A stretch of 64,000 nucleotides of DNA. Source: Rugalucina vietnamica (taxonomy: Eukaryota; Mollusca; Bivalvia; Lucinida; Lucinidae). Positions within the stretch are counted from its first letter, which is position 1, and each line of letters opens with the position of its first letter. A model generated the notes under the pieces. The model made no database searches. It was not told the DNA's origin and saw only the letters and a list, made by a program, of their open reading frames with translations. Position numbers and translations under genes: made by a program. The stretch lies in assembly GCA_964017185.1 (NCBI GenBank), contig OZ024882.1:42453431-42517430 (forward strand), in the 5' to 3' direction. Below, in pieces: positions 22,001 through 30,628 of this stretch.

Positions 22001-22089
22001 TTATGGAAGATTTTCCTGTAACAAGCACAGGCAAGACATCGCGGAGGGAACTTACAAAGATTGCTATGGAAAAGTTTGGAAAGAAATAA
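9315..22089 (+). CDS. Acyl-CoA synthetase (ACSF2-like, ANL superfamily), three coding exons
   Basis: Role (family knowledge): ATP-dependent activation of a carboxylic acid to an acyl-adenylate and then acyl-CoA. Seen: exons 9315-10012, 10285-10468 and 21340-22089 join in phase (698 + 184 + 750 bp) to 543 residues plus TAA. Motifs are in the expected order: P-loop-like TSGSTGVPKA at 194-203, YGSSE at 332-336, GWYRTDD at 409-415 (usually TGD, here TDD), GRKSEMILSGGFNVAP at 429-444, and STGKTSRREL with the catalytic lysine at 526. Length suits the family. The N-terminus, MELTFQTVPEYLRHYH, shows no mitochondrial presequence or membrane segment, unlike vertebrate ACSF2, so it may be cytosolic. The ATG has A at -3 and G at +4, and 17 bp upstream lies an acceptor (TTGTTACAG), implying a 5' UTR exon further left. 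The substrate cannot be read from sequence. Reading frames are intact throughout. Confidence 0.9.
10285..10468 (+). CDS. Acyl-CoA synthetase coding exon 2
   Basis: The acceptor TTTTCAG ends at 10284 and the donor GTAAGG starts at 10469. The first base completes an arginine codon begun in exon 1, and the exon closes in phase 0 after ...NALMERS. Residues include a FPITAITGHTRV stretch that sits between the A3 and A5 motifs in this superfamily. Confidence 0.87.
10469..11177 (+). other. Intron 2, left part, no element recognised
   Basis: First 700 bp of the 10.9 kb intron. Donor GTAAGGATTTG at 10469. I see no exon-like frame with splice signals and no recognisable repeat here. Confidence 0.5.
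11178..11410 (+). mobile_element. MITE family B copy
   Basis: Begins TGAGCCGCCGCATTAGAAAACC and ends AGATTGTTGGTTTTCTCATG plus a degraded GCGAAGGCACA. The internal palindrome (CAGGTGTGCAG / CTGTACAGCTGATCAGCGCC) and the ACTGTACAG motif of the family are present. Confidence 0.82.
11910..13062. repeat. Bivalve repeat block with three 430-bp internal units and terminal hairpin
   Basis: The phrase GAAATCGGTCCACCAGTTCTGGAG or a close variant recurs at about 11929, 12374 and 12786, each followed by a TTTTTACCATATATGGGC-like line and GGTCATGTGACCTGGATT. So the block holds three diverged tandem units of roughly 430 bp. It ends with GGACGGACGCC, then a hairpin made of GAGCCTTCGGCTC nested in AGCTCACC / GGTGAGCT. 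The same family occurs at 31110-32867. No intact frame; the few open frames across it are not conserved between units. Confidence 0.65.
13063..13526. other. Intron stretch, nothing recognised
   Basis: AT-rich sequence between the repeat block and the recombinase remnant. On the minus strand it would be the 3' flank of the remnant. No feature is supported. Confidence 0.4.
13527..13769 (-). pseudogene. Crypton-type (DUF3504-like) tyrosine recombinase, C-terminal catalytic part
   Basis: An 80-residue frame ends at a natural stop. It contains GNYTNHSGKRTCVTQLYMAG and then QRTGHRSEKSVQKYK. In tyrosine recombinases these correspond to the H-x-x-R catalytic pair, the second H (TGHRS) and the nucleophilic tyrosine (QKYK), so the whole catalytic box II is visible. 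The family is shared by Crypton DNA transposons and by host proteins with a Crypton-derived C-terminal domain. The N-terminal half of the same fold lies 1 kb upstream on the same strand (14794-15063), with family A and another MITE inserted between. It lies inside the synthetase intron on the opposite strand. It is probably a dead element fragment; an intron-split host gene is less likely. Confidence 0.6.
13932..14160 (+). mobile_element. MITE family A copy, right end eroded
   Basis: Begins CATCAAGAAGACATGTCCGTG. Its central hairpin is well kept (AACCGCCTCAGCGAGGCGGTT within GGGTATTCG...CGTGTGCCTAC). The right terminus is not recognisable. It lies between the two recombinase fragments. Confidence 0.75.
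14279..14439. mobile_element. G/C-run MITE with GGCGGATCCAGA ends
   Basis: Left end GGGCGGATCCAGA, right end TCTGGATCCGCGC. Inside, a run of G faces two runs of C (one of about 20 C), so the element can fold into a hairpin. The G/C runs also create spurious long open frames on both strands here. Confidence 0.65.
14794..15063 (-). pseudogene. Crypton-type tyrosine recombinase, N-terminal core-binding part
   Basis: Residues include SDYEIRQLIENHKNRNTKKN, then NWAAGVFSSWR, and later LMTVEQMNHYLSRFVVEARKK. This is the pattern of the helical N-terminal domain (ENKNxxTKKxTxxAVxxFxxW ... LNxxLxxFVxExRKxDG) preceding DUF3504-type catalytic domains. A 17-bp direct duplication (TTCCGGCACGAATTCAA-like, about 14908-14942) inserts the repeated residues EFVPEI, and the C-terminal end drifts away from the family. 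The matching catalytic half is at 13527-13769. Confidence 0.55.
15265..15366 (-). mobile_element. SINE body fragment (tRNA-Ser-like family)
   Basis: Contains ACCACCTGGCACACCCGCAA and GCAGAACTTGGCTTGTCTCA on the plus strand, the same body as the SINEs at 8759-8905 and 17321-17576. The head and tail are not seen. Confidence 0.7.
15367..16264. other. Intron stretch, nothing recognised
   Basis: No recognised repeat. A 69-codon open frame at about 15655-15864 has no identifiable domain and no splice context, so it is not called. Confidence 0.4.
16265..16417 (-). mobile_element. tRNA-derived SINE
   Basis: On the minus strand the head reads TGGCGTAGTGGTAGAGTG (A box) with TTTCAATCCCC (B box), followed by the body TCCTTGAGCAAGACACATTA and ACTGGTTAAACCCAGGAAG. 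The same body occurs at 38955-39170. Its head touches the left end of the next family A copy. Confidence 0.65.
16414..16692 (+). mobile_element. MITE family A copy, near full length
   Basis: Starts CATCACGAAAACATGTCCGTG and ends GGGCAAGTTTTCGTAATG. The central hairpin is complete (GGGTACTCGTTAGAAACGCC ... GGCGATTCTAACGTGTACCC). Confidence 0.82.
16815..17091 (+). mobile_element. MITE family A copy, diverged
   Basis: Left end CATCAG; right end AAAGTTTTCATAATG. The hairpin tip has become GCCTAGCCAAGGC. It lies about 120 bp after the preceding copy in the same orientation and is clearly more diverged, so the two are independent insertions rather than a recent duplication. Confidence 0.75.
17321..17576 (-). 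mobile_element. Full-length SINE with tRNA-Ser-like head and 14-bp target duplication
   Basis: Minus strand: the head is GTGGCCGAGTGGTTAAGG (A box) with GGGTTCGCGCC (B box). The body follows with GCGAGACAAGCCATGTTCTG, GGTGGTTTTTCCCCGGG and GGGACGTAAAACTGAAT, then an A tail. The perfect duplication CGACACATGAAATA at 17307-17320 and 17577-17590 marks both edges. The head resembles a tRNA-Ser/Leu class A-box. This copy defines the family. Confidence 0.9.
17591..18780. other. Intron stretch, nothing recognised
   Basis: AT-rich and unassigned. Several short frames exist on both strands, but none shows a domain, signal peptide or splice context. Confidence 0.4.
18781..19110 (+). mobile_element. 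tRNA-derived SINE with A-rich tail
   Basis: A perfect B box (GGGTTCGATCCC at about 18814-18825) is followed by a 270-bp body with ATGACATGATACAGTGCGCC and GGGACGTTAACTGGAGG, ending in an A-rich tail at about 19100-19109. The A box is degraded. Target duplication not found. Confidence 0.65.
19475..20235 (-). mobile_element. CR1/Jockey-like LINE, 3' end of reverse transcriptase ORF
   Basis: Two overlapping minus-strand frames together cover the end of a non-LTR reverse transcriptase. The upstream frame (20235 leftwards) has LAKWEMDWQMKFNVSKC and SAKYLGLTITDDL. The downstream frame has LGFLRRNLALAPRHTKEVAY, LVRPQLEYAAPIWHPY and then WNSLPSSVV up to the stop. The order and phrases match the thumb and C-terminal region of jockey/CR1-type RTs. 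One frameshift lies near 20025, just after ITDDL. The element is 5'-truncated at about 20236, so the RT active site and endonuclease are absent. Sited in the synthetase intron, antisense to it. Confidence 0.85.
20470..20800. promoter_or_regulatory. CpG-rich, promoter-like segment inside intron 2
   Basis: In contrast with its AT-rich surroundings this block has many CpGs and a cluster of housekeeping-promoter words: AAAATGGCGGC (YY1-type, about 20596-20606), GGGCGGAGC (GC box), AATGCGCATTGCGCAG and GCATGCGCGAG (NRF1-type), and two inverted CCAAT boxes (TGATTGG, CGATTGG at 20717-20731). A GTCGCGCTAACGCGCGAC palindrome sits at the left end. Motif meanings are from vertebrate and insect promoters. 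It could drive a transcript starting in the intron, or be a GC-rich relic of a mobile element. Confidence 0.35.
21340..22089 (+). CDS. Acyl-CoA synthetase coding exon 3 (terminal)
   Basis: The acceptor TTTTCGTACAG ends at 21339. The exon opens in phase 0 with SDVPSDWPLENIVTGGQPI and runs to TAA at 22087-22089. It carries the A5, A7, A8 and A10 motifs. A candidate AATAAA lies at about 22300, just inside the left end of the Tc1/mariner-like element that starts at 22259, so that element may supply part of the 3' UTR. Confidence 0.9.
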   Translation, partial: SDVPSDWPLENIVTGGQPITKTFAQCIGKLCKTFSVIYGSSEFLIATQVRIDRAEDYQEYSMGYALPGVDLKIVGENGEPVPAGEKGELYVKINSLFKCYYNDPVKSKACVTDDGWYRTDDICFVKDDGLYFCVGRKSEMILSGGFNVAPAILELTLQRCHGVARAICVPVPHEVLYQVVCACVILEDGSDVTEKSLRAFCDDVHNDKPGLFTVLPKYYMFMEDFPVTSTGKTSRRELTKIAMEKFGKK

Positions 22090-22258
22090 TGAAACAAAGA
22101 GTTACTCGATAAAATCAAATTGTAACATTTTGATTTACATTTTGTAAATATCAGTACCAGTCATGCTTTCAGTTGAATGACGATTATATCGAGTATTATA
22201 GTAATCAGATTTATATATACATGTATGTACAAGCCACCCTACAGTGTCTATGTATATA

Positions 22259-23843
22259 CAGCTGCGTTCAGTTATAAATATACCCCTGCGATATTCATAA
22301 ATAAATTTACAACCCCTCTTGTTTTTGAACAATCGTCATTGGCAAGAAATGGACAACTGGAGGAATGTGTTTATATATTTTGTTAAGTACGAGAGCAAAT
22401 ATTTACTCTGTATATAAAACTTCCAGACCTTATGATGTTTTATACCTAAATTGATTACATAATATATGGATCACATTTTTAACAACAAATCGCGGATTTT
22501 CGAGTTTTAAAGATTCCACAAGGAACAACGGTTAATGGTTAGTGTTTTTGTTTGTAATTTATGAAACAATAACCTTTTTTGCACTAAGGCTGAAAATTTG
22601 GTGTCTTTATGAGTAGGTTTTACAAAAATACACCCTTATTTTCAATCGATTTGCATTTTAGAATTCCATGGTTAAGCGGTCGCTGCAATATAAAACTAAG
22701 CATATTACTGTTATTTTGCAAGAAAACTAATATTCCACCAGGAAGGCTGTTAGAAGAATGATTCCTTGTTGGTTCCTTCATGAGGTAAGCATGTCTTAAA
22801 GCAATGTGGAGTCACCTCTTACTTTGCATTCTGTCAATACGTGGGTTGGCATTTCAACATACAGTTTCATGATTTGTCGCTCCGCACAGAATACCATAGT
22901 GTGCTAAATTTATTGTTAGGCAATGACTCACATCTCGTCTTTATGATATTCCAAACCTCTTCTATAGGGTTTAACATGCCAATAAAGGGTGCAAAAAAGA
23001 ATAAGTTTACACGCAAGGCAAAGTTCTTTGTATTAGATCTAAAACTGCAAAACATTTTTTGATATTAGAGGAACGTCTGTGTTTGAATGTCCTAGTGATT
23101 CCCTTGACATAATCCCTATTCAAGAGGTTTGAGATGTCATGTAGATAGATGAGCTGCGTGTGATAGCCTAACATTGAAAAGCTTCTCTGTGAATGTTCCA
23201 GCCCCAAATGTTAGTCTGTGGCAAGAAAACAAATCATGATACTGAATGATGGAACTCCAACCCGAGTCTTGGCAAAAAAATAAAGCCAGAGGTGACTCTA
23301 CTGTGCTTTAAGACATGCATACCTCAAGAGGGAACCCACTAGCAAGTCTTCTCCGTACAACCTTCTTTGTGGAATATCAGATTTCTTGCAGAATAATACA
23401 TGCTTTATTTCATAATGTAACAACTGCTTTACAATGAAATTTTAAACTTTACATTGAATGAAACTTAGGGTGTATCTTTGTAAATAGTGCTCATAAAGAC
23501 ACCAAATTTTCAGCCCTAGTACAAAAATGATTTTGCTTTCAAAAATTACAAACAAAATTACAAACCATTAACCATGGTTTCTTGTGGAATCGTTGAAACT
23601 CGAAAGTCAGCGATTTTTGTTAAACAATCTGGTTCCATGTATCATGTAATCAATTTAGGCATACAACTTCTCAAGATCTGGAAGTTTTATATACAGAGTA
23701 AATATTTACACTCATACTTAAAACTGTACAAACAGATTCCTCCAGTTGCGCATTTCTAGCTAGTGACAATTGTGTCAAAACAAGAAAAATTGTCAATTTA
23801 TTTCTGAATATCGCAGGGGTATATAAATAACTGAACGCAGCTG
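22259..23843 (-). mobile_element. Tc1/mariner-superfamily element with about 570-bp inverted repeats
   Basis: TA flanks both ends (22257-22258 and 23844-23845). The ends read CAGCTGCGTTCAGTTAT inwards on both sides. The inverted similarity continues to about 22830 on the left and 23285 on the right, through phrases such as AATTGATTACAT, GACACCAAATTTTCAGCC and GCATGTCTTAAAGCA. The middle 450 bp holds only the end of a transposase (see 22867-23055). The arms are clearly diverged from each other, so the insertion is old. It starts 170 bp downstream of the synthetase stop. Confidence 0.8.
22867..23055 (-). pseudogene. Transposase C-terminal remnant (DDE, Tc1/mariner type)
   Basis: The frame contains FIGMLNPIEEVWNIIKTRCESLP. 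The LNPIEEVW block is the conserved region around the last acidic residue of the DDE/D triad in Tc1/mariner (IS630) transposases. The upstream catalytic aspartates and the DNA-binding domain are missing. The element is non-autonomous. Confidence 0.7.
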
Positions 23844-24060
23844 TACATTATGTATTACAGTCTGATAATAAATTAAAGTACGGAATTTGTAATAAACTGC
23901 CTGATGATGTTGGTTTTTCTTCATGTACTTGGTCATGGGTCATAACCGCAATGAAAAATGAAAAACAAAATGTGCATGTATAAAGTTGGTCATTACTGTT
24001 GCATACAAAAGACATTACAACATTTACTGAATTTATTCAAATTATTGCATCATGTTCCTT

Positions 24061-24478
24061 AGGCTGCGTTCACATATGAGAAGGCTACTCGGGTATTCGG
24101 TCCACGTTTTTGAGGGTACGCGAATAGCTGAAATCAAACACAAGGATTTCCTAATTACCGGGTCACTCGAAAAGATCGTATAGGTGCGTATAGTATAACA
24201 AAGTGGGAATCGTACATGTTCGATTTTTGTTCACAGTGCACCATGTAATGACCGATTATGCTGGTTCAAGTTTCTATTGTACAGAAGTTATTGAGTGTTT
24301 TGAATGAAAGATAAGTTAGTTAAATGATTTTTGTTTTTCATATAAATCCATATATTTGACTCCTCATGAATAAGTAAAACTGACTTCTCATTCTACTATG
24401 ATTGGAGCAACATTAGGTATTTGTTTGTTTGATGGTTGGTTCGTTGGTTTGTTCCTCATGCGCCCCCCAAAGAAAAAA

Positions 24479-24529
<51 letters not shown>

Positions 24530-25591
24530 CACGTTGCTAAAATTATAGTTTACCGTATATTGTTATGTGAACGCAGCCTTGTGAAAAGTTATTTCAGTTG
24601 ATTTACTTAATATTCACATGGATTCAAATACTTATATGTAAAAAACATTTATATTTAACTTCATTTTAATCAAAACACTCAATAACTTGTGTAGAACAGA
24701 AATTCAGACCAGCACAACCAGTTGTCAAAGTCTGCACGCTGAACGAAAATCGAATATGTACGATTCCCACTTTGCTATACTTCACGCACCTATACGCGCC
24801 TTACGTCCTGTTAGTGCCCTCTTATGTGGGCTTATTGTCGCCTGTCACAACGGATGACATATACGATAGGATTTTCCCAAAGAAACAGCGAAGAAAACCG
24901 ACGGAATCCAAATAAGAAAATATGTATGGTTCTCGAGATAATTTACATGCCATTCGACAAAGCGGGAAACCAGCAACGTTTTACCGACAGGAACTGACTA
25001 TTGAAAGGCAGAAAGTGATTGGTTAGATCTATTCCGACCAATCATACATTTGGTCTTGAAACTTGTTCGGTATCATTCTTTGCTGTGGATGGACTTGATT
25101 TAGCGATTATGAGTGTACACAGTCGTTTCGCAAGTCGTTTCGTCTCCTGGACACAAAATTTCGGTTCTGTATTTTGATTAGGCAGGATGTTCAACAGAAC
25201 ATTACATCCCAGCACACAAATGGATAGACCGAGGTATAAAAGTGTAACGCGATGTAGGTTAGACAGTTGATCTACATGTTTATCCTGACAGATAACCATT
25301 CTTACGCAATCCAGGACTAAATGGATGGTGGTGTAGATCTAAATATCAGATAAACGGGCGATACTAGCTTTTTTGCTATCCTTGTACTTCATACTCCCGG
25401 TCCCGAATATCTACACAATGGAAAGGCACAGTGTTACATCTCAACCCAGCTCAACTTACTCAGCTAATGAAGTACCTGCCCTTATGTGACCCAGTGTAAG
25501 AAAATGCTAATGTTTGATTTCATCTATTCGCGTGTCCTCTAAACGTGCACCGTATACCCGGAAAGTCTACTCATTTGTTAACTTAACCTAA
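24061..25591. mobile_element. Inverted-repeat element, about 1.5 kb, possibly composite
   Basis: The outer pair is about 24061-24170 against the reverse complement of about 25485-25591, matching over GTTTGATTTCAGCTATTCGCGT and flanking lines. A second inverted pair, 24180-24260 against 24735-24810, shares GTACGATTCCCACTTTG and GCACCTATACGC. A third short inverse copy of the tip (ATGTGAACGCAGCC) sits at about 24565-24578. The unequal spacing suggests about 650 bp was added on the right side. A TAA microsatellite lies at about 24480-24526. An 85-codon minus-strand frame (25042-25299) has no recognised domain. Confidence 0.6.
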
Positions 25592-25730
25592 ATGGGACTT
25601 TCATTAAGGCATTCGGAGTGCACAATAATTTTCACTCCGACCATTGAGACAAAATTGATGTTTTAAAGTTGACATTAAAATTGTCAATAAATTGCGACAT
25701 TTTATAGCACTGTGTTGTAAGAAAATAATT

Positions 25731-26007
25731 CATCAGGAAAACATGTCCATGCAATGAATACCCCCTTAAACCCCACGTTTATATAGTAAAACTGGGATAT
25801 GCAGGGTATACCTATTTTTCTTATTTTTGCTTCAAAACATAGATTGTGGATACTCGTTAGAACCGCCTCGCTGAGGCGGTTCTAACGTGTAACAACAATA
25901 TATGTTTTGAGCAAAAATAAGAAAAATATCAAACATTTTCAGCTGAAATTTTTCAATTTTAAAGCTCAAAAAATCTCTGTTTATTGCATGGGCAAGTTTT
26001 CGTAATG
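25731..26007 (+). mobile_element. MITE family A copy, source of the tandem array
   Basis: Full copy: starts CATCAGGAAAACATGTCCATG and ends GGGCAAGTTTTCGTAATG. The first unit of the 806-bp array begins inside it, at about 25785, and the later units repeat only its right-hand four fifths. Confidence 0.85.
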
Positions 26008-29000
26008 ATCGTTTCGTAAATTATGTTATCAATCATACTTCTGACAATTATTTTCTAAAATTAAAATTCTGCACTGGGACGAAGAAATGCAAACAAAATT
26101 ATTGAATGATTGCTTCGTTGCATTCTTGTTTATTTACGAGTTGCATCCTGCGAATGAAGAATTGTTTTGTCGTTATATGATGGTACCTTCGAAGTTCGGT
26201 GTAGTTAATGTTTAGTTGCAAAGTACAGCACTCTCTTAAATCACAGGCTCAAAACAGTTCTTGCACATGTGTACAGACATATGTTGTACTAATGCATAAT
26301 TGAGAAATTTATGACTTTCATGCGTCAATATAAAAAGGTACACGTAGGCAACGATCAGGAAAAGGCGCAATCAGAAAAAAGATTCCCACTCCAAAAACCG
26401 ATGCGGGAAAAAGCAAACTAACAATAAGGTACTTATACCATGAAAACATTTCGAAGCCGAATGAGCAGCTATTTCCCAATAGGTGGCCACTCAGTCACCT
26501 AAACTTAACTAAAAATATGATAACATACATAAGGCGCAAACAGCACACAAATTTTAAACACCAAGATATAAAACAATAAGAACCACTAGTAGTAAAACTG
26601 GGATATGCAGGGTATACCTATTTTTCTTATTTTTGCTTCAAAACATAGATTGTGGGTACTCGTTAGAACCGCCTCGCTGAGGCGGTTCTAACGTGTAACA
26701 ACAATATATGTTTTGAGCAAAAATAAGAAAAATATCAAACATTTTCAGCTGAAATTTTTCAATTTTAAAGCTCAAAAAATCTCTGTTTATTGCATGGGCA
26801 AGTTTTCGTAATGATCGTTTCGTAAATTATGTTATCAATCATACTTCTGACAATTATTTTCTAAAATTAAAATTCTGCACTGGGACGAAGACATGCAAAC
26901 AAAATTATTGAATGATTGCTTCGTTGCATTCTTGTTTATTTACGAGTTGCATCCTGCGAATGAAGAATTGTTTTGTCGTTATATGATGGTGCCTTCGAAG
27001 TTCGGTGTAGTTAATGTTTAGTTGCAAAGTACAGCACTCTCTTAAATCACAGGCTCAAAACAGTTCTTGCACATGTGTACAGACATATGTTGTACTAATG
27101 CATAATTGAGAAATTTATGACTTTCATGCGTCAATATAAAAAGGTACACGTAGGCAACGATCAGGAAAAGGCGCAATCAGAAAAAAGATTCCCACTCCAA
27201 AAACCGATGCGGGAAAAAGCAAACTAACAATAAGGTACTTATACCATGAAAACATTTCGAAGCCGAATGAGCAGCTATTTCCCAATAGGTGGCCACTCAG
27301 TCACCTAAACTTAACTAAAAATATGATAACATACATAAGGCGCAAACAGCACACAAATTTTAAACACCAAGATATAAAACAATAAGAACCACTAGTAGTA
27401 AAACTGGGATATGCAGGGTATACCTATTTTTCTTATTTTTGCTTCAAAACATAGATTGTGGGTACTCGTTAGAACCGCCTCGCTGAGGCGGTTCTAACGT
27501 GTAACAACAATATATGTTTTGAGCAAAAATAAGAAAAATATCAAACATTTTCAGCTGAAATTTTTCAATTTTAAAGCTCAAAAAATCTCTGTTTATTGCA
27601 TGGGCAAGTTTTCGTAATGATCGTTTCGTAAATTATGTTATCAATCATACTTCTGACAATTATTTTCTAAAATTAAAATTCTGCACTGGGACGAAGACAT
27701 GCAAACAAAATTATTGAATGATTGCTTCGTTGCATTCTTGTTTATTTACGAGTTGCATCCTGCGAATGCATCCTGCGAATGAAGAATTGTTTTGTCGTTA
27801 TATGATGGTACCTTCGAAGTTCGGTGTAGTTAATGTTAAGTTGCAAAGTACAGCACTCTCTTAAATCACAGGCTCAAAACAGTTCTTGCACATGTGTACA
27901 GACATATGTTGTACTAATGCATAATTGAGAAATTTATGACTTTCATGCGTCAATATAAAAAGGTACACGTAGGCAACGATCAGGAAAAGGCGCAATCAGA
28001 AAAAAGATTCCCACTCCAAAAACCGATGCGGGAAAAAGCAAACTAACAATAAGGTACTTATACCATGAAAACATTTCGTAAGCCGAATGAGCAGCTATTT
28101 CCCAATAGGTGGCCACTCAGTCACCTAAACTTAACTAAAAATATGATAACATACATAAGGCGCAAACAGCACACAAATTTTAAACACCAAGATATAAAAC
28201 AATAAGAACCACTAGTAGTAAAACTGGGATATGCAGGGTATACCTATTTTTCTTATTTTTGCTTCAAAACATAGATTGTGGGTACTCGTTAGAACCGCCT
28301 CGCTGAGGCGGTTCTAACGTGTAACAACAATATATGTTTTGAGCAAAAATAAGAAAATATCAAACATTTTCAGCTGAAATTTTTCAATTTTAAAGCTCAA
28401 AAAATCTCTGTTTATTGCATGGGCAAGTTTTCGTAATGATCGTTTCGTAAATTATGTTATCAATCATACTTCTGACAATTATTTTCTAAAATTAAAATTC
28501 TGCACTGGGACGAAGACATGCAAACAAAATTATTGAATGATTGCTTCGTTGCATTCTTGTTTATTTACGAGTTGCATCCTGCGAATGAAGAATTGTTTTG
28601 TCGTTATATGATGGTACCTTCGAAGTTCGGTGTAGTTAATGTTTAGTTGCAAAGTACAGCACTCTCTTAAATCACAGGCTCAAAACAGTTCTTGCACATG
28701 TGTACAGACATATGTTGTACTAATGCATAATTGAGAAATTTATGACTTTCATGCGTCAATATAAAAAGGTACACGTAGGCAACGATCAGGAAAAGGCGCA
28801 ATCAGAAAAAAGATTCCCACTCCAAAAACCGATGCGGGAAAAAGCAAACTAACAATAAGGTACTTGTACCATGAAAACATTTCGTAAGCCGAATGAGCAG
28901 CTATTTCCCAATAGGTGGCCACTCAGTCACCTAAACTTAACTAAAAATATGATAACATACATAAGGCGCAAACAGCACACAAATTTTAAACACCAAGATA

Positions 29001-29826
29001 TAAAACAATAAGAACCACTAGTAGTAAAACTGGGATATGCAGGGTATACCTATTTTTCTTATTTTTGCTTCAAAACATAGATTGTGGGTACTCGTTAGAA
29101 CCGCCTCGCTGAGGCGGTTCTAACGTGTAACAACAATATATGTTTTGAGCAAAAATAAGAAAAATATCAAACATTTTCAGCTGAAATTTTTCAATTTTAA
29201 AGCTCAAAAAATCTCTGTTTATTGCATGGGCAAGTTTTCGTAATGATCGTTTCGTAAATTATGTTATCAATCATACTTCTGACAATTATTTTCTAAAATT
29301 AAAATTCTGCACTGGGACGAAGACATGCAAACAAAATTATTGAATGATTGCTTCGTTGCATTCTTGTTTATTTACGAGTTGCATCCTGCGAATGAAGAAT
29401 TGTTTTGTCGTTATATGATGGTACCTTCGAAGTTCGTTGTAGTTAATGTTTAGTTGCAAAGTACAGCACTCTCTTAAATCACAGGCTCAAAACAGTTCTT
29501 GCACATGTGTACAGACATATGTTGTACTAATGCATAATTGAGAAATTTATGACTTTCATGCGTCAATATAAAAAGGTACACGTAGGCAACGATCAGGAAA
29601 AGGCGCAATCAGAAAAAAGATTCCCACTCCAAAAACCGATGCGGGAAAAAGCAAACTAACAATAAGGTACTTATACCATGAAAACATTTCGTAAGCCGAA
29701 TGAGCAGCTATTTCCCAATAGGTGGCCACTCAGTCACCTAAACTTAACTAAAAATATGATAACATACATAAGGCGCAAACAGCACACAAATTTTAAACAC
29801 CAAGATATAAAACAATAAGAACCACC
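25785..29826 (+). repeat. Tandem array: five units of about 806 bp
   Basis: The word AGTAAAACTGGGATATGCAG starts units at 25785, 26591, 27397, 28217 and 29023. Periods are 806, 806, 820 and 806; the long one carries a 14-bp internal duplication (CATCCTGCGAATG repeated). Units differ by only scattered single bases, so expansion is recent. Each unit joins the right part of a family A MITE to the left part of a second repeat (family D: ...TTCCCACTCCAAAAACCGATG..., AGCAGCTATTTCCCAATAGG). After the fifth unit the sequence runs on into the remainder of family D at 29827. No coding frame is conserved. Confidence 0.93.
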
Positions 29827-30060
29827 ACAGAAGTATCGCCTTGGAACGATCAGTAACATAAAATTACTGGCGGGCTTAAACCGGTTTTACAAGATCCTAA
29901 CCTCACCCTCTGCAGTGGTTCATAACATTTAGTTACTTGTTCGGTCCTCGTAGTGAATCTATATATAAGTTTACTTGAACACAATTGCCCAGGTAGGATT
30001 TTCAGCCTGACCAAAAGTCCGTTTCTAAATTCGGTGTAGTGGCAAACAAAGTTCAAATTA
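29827..30060 (+). repeat. Remainder of repeat family D
   Basis: Continues from the array with ACAGAAGTATCGCCTTGGAA, then CCGGTTTTACAAGATCC and CTAACCTCACCCTCTGC. Matching segments occur at 32880-33110 and 42680-43110. This is the single-copy tail of the family D unit whose head was amplified. Confidence 0.7.
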
Positions 30061-30628
30061 AAATTATCCAGTGGTCCAGAACAGCCAGGGTTTCAGCGAT
30101 ATCCCCAAAGTACTCATGGAACTTGAAATTATCTAACCGTCCTGGTTTGTATTTGAATTAAATTTAATCTAAGGGACTATATATTTTATCAAGAATTTTC
30201 TTTTCTTCATTGTTGAAAAAATGGGTGCTTGAATTCAAATGCTTGCGGACTTTTACAAAATTGATGTTCAGATACAATTTTCATACCATTTTAAAGTGCA
30301 AACATATATGTTTCAGATGGGGTTAAAACTTCTCAAACACTTCACATAGAATCTGAAAGAGAAACTGTGAGCAACATAAATTACCCCGAATTTCGAATTG
30401 CCCCGAATCTAGAAGGTTCCGCCATATCTGTAAAATGGTGCGCTTCGAAGTAAAACATCAGATACAGTAGCAAAAACAGCAGACTCGGTCTGTAATGAGA
30501 TGTAATGTCATATGCAACATGCTACATGTACAGCACCCGAACTACAGAAAGGCAGTAGATGTTACTATCTTATGAAATGTAAGATCAGAAAAGAAGGTAG
30601 GAATAGAAGGCAAACAGATTGTATTATT
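30061..30628. other. No gene seen
   Basis: Unassigned sequence between the family D remainder and a family B copy. No repeat or coding evidence. Confidence 0.4.

Noticed and set aside
25042-25299. 85-codon minus-strand frame with a hydrophobic segment as a membrane protein gene
   Set aside because: It lies inside an inverted-repeat element, lacks recognisable motifs and has no splice or poly(A) context.
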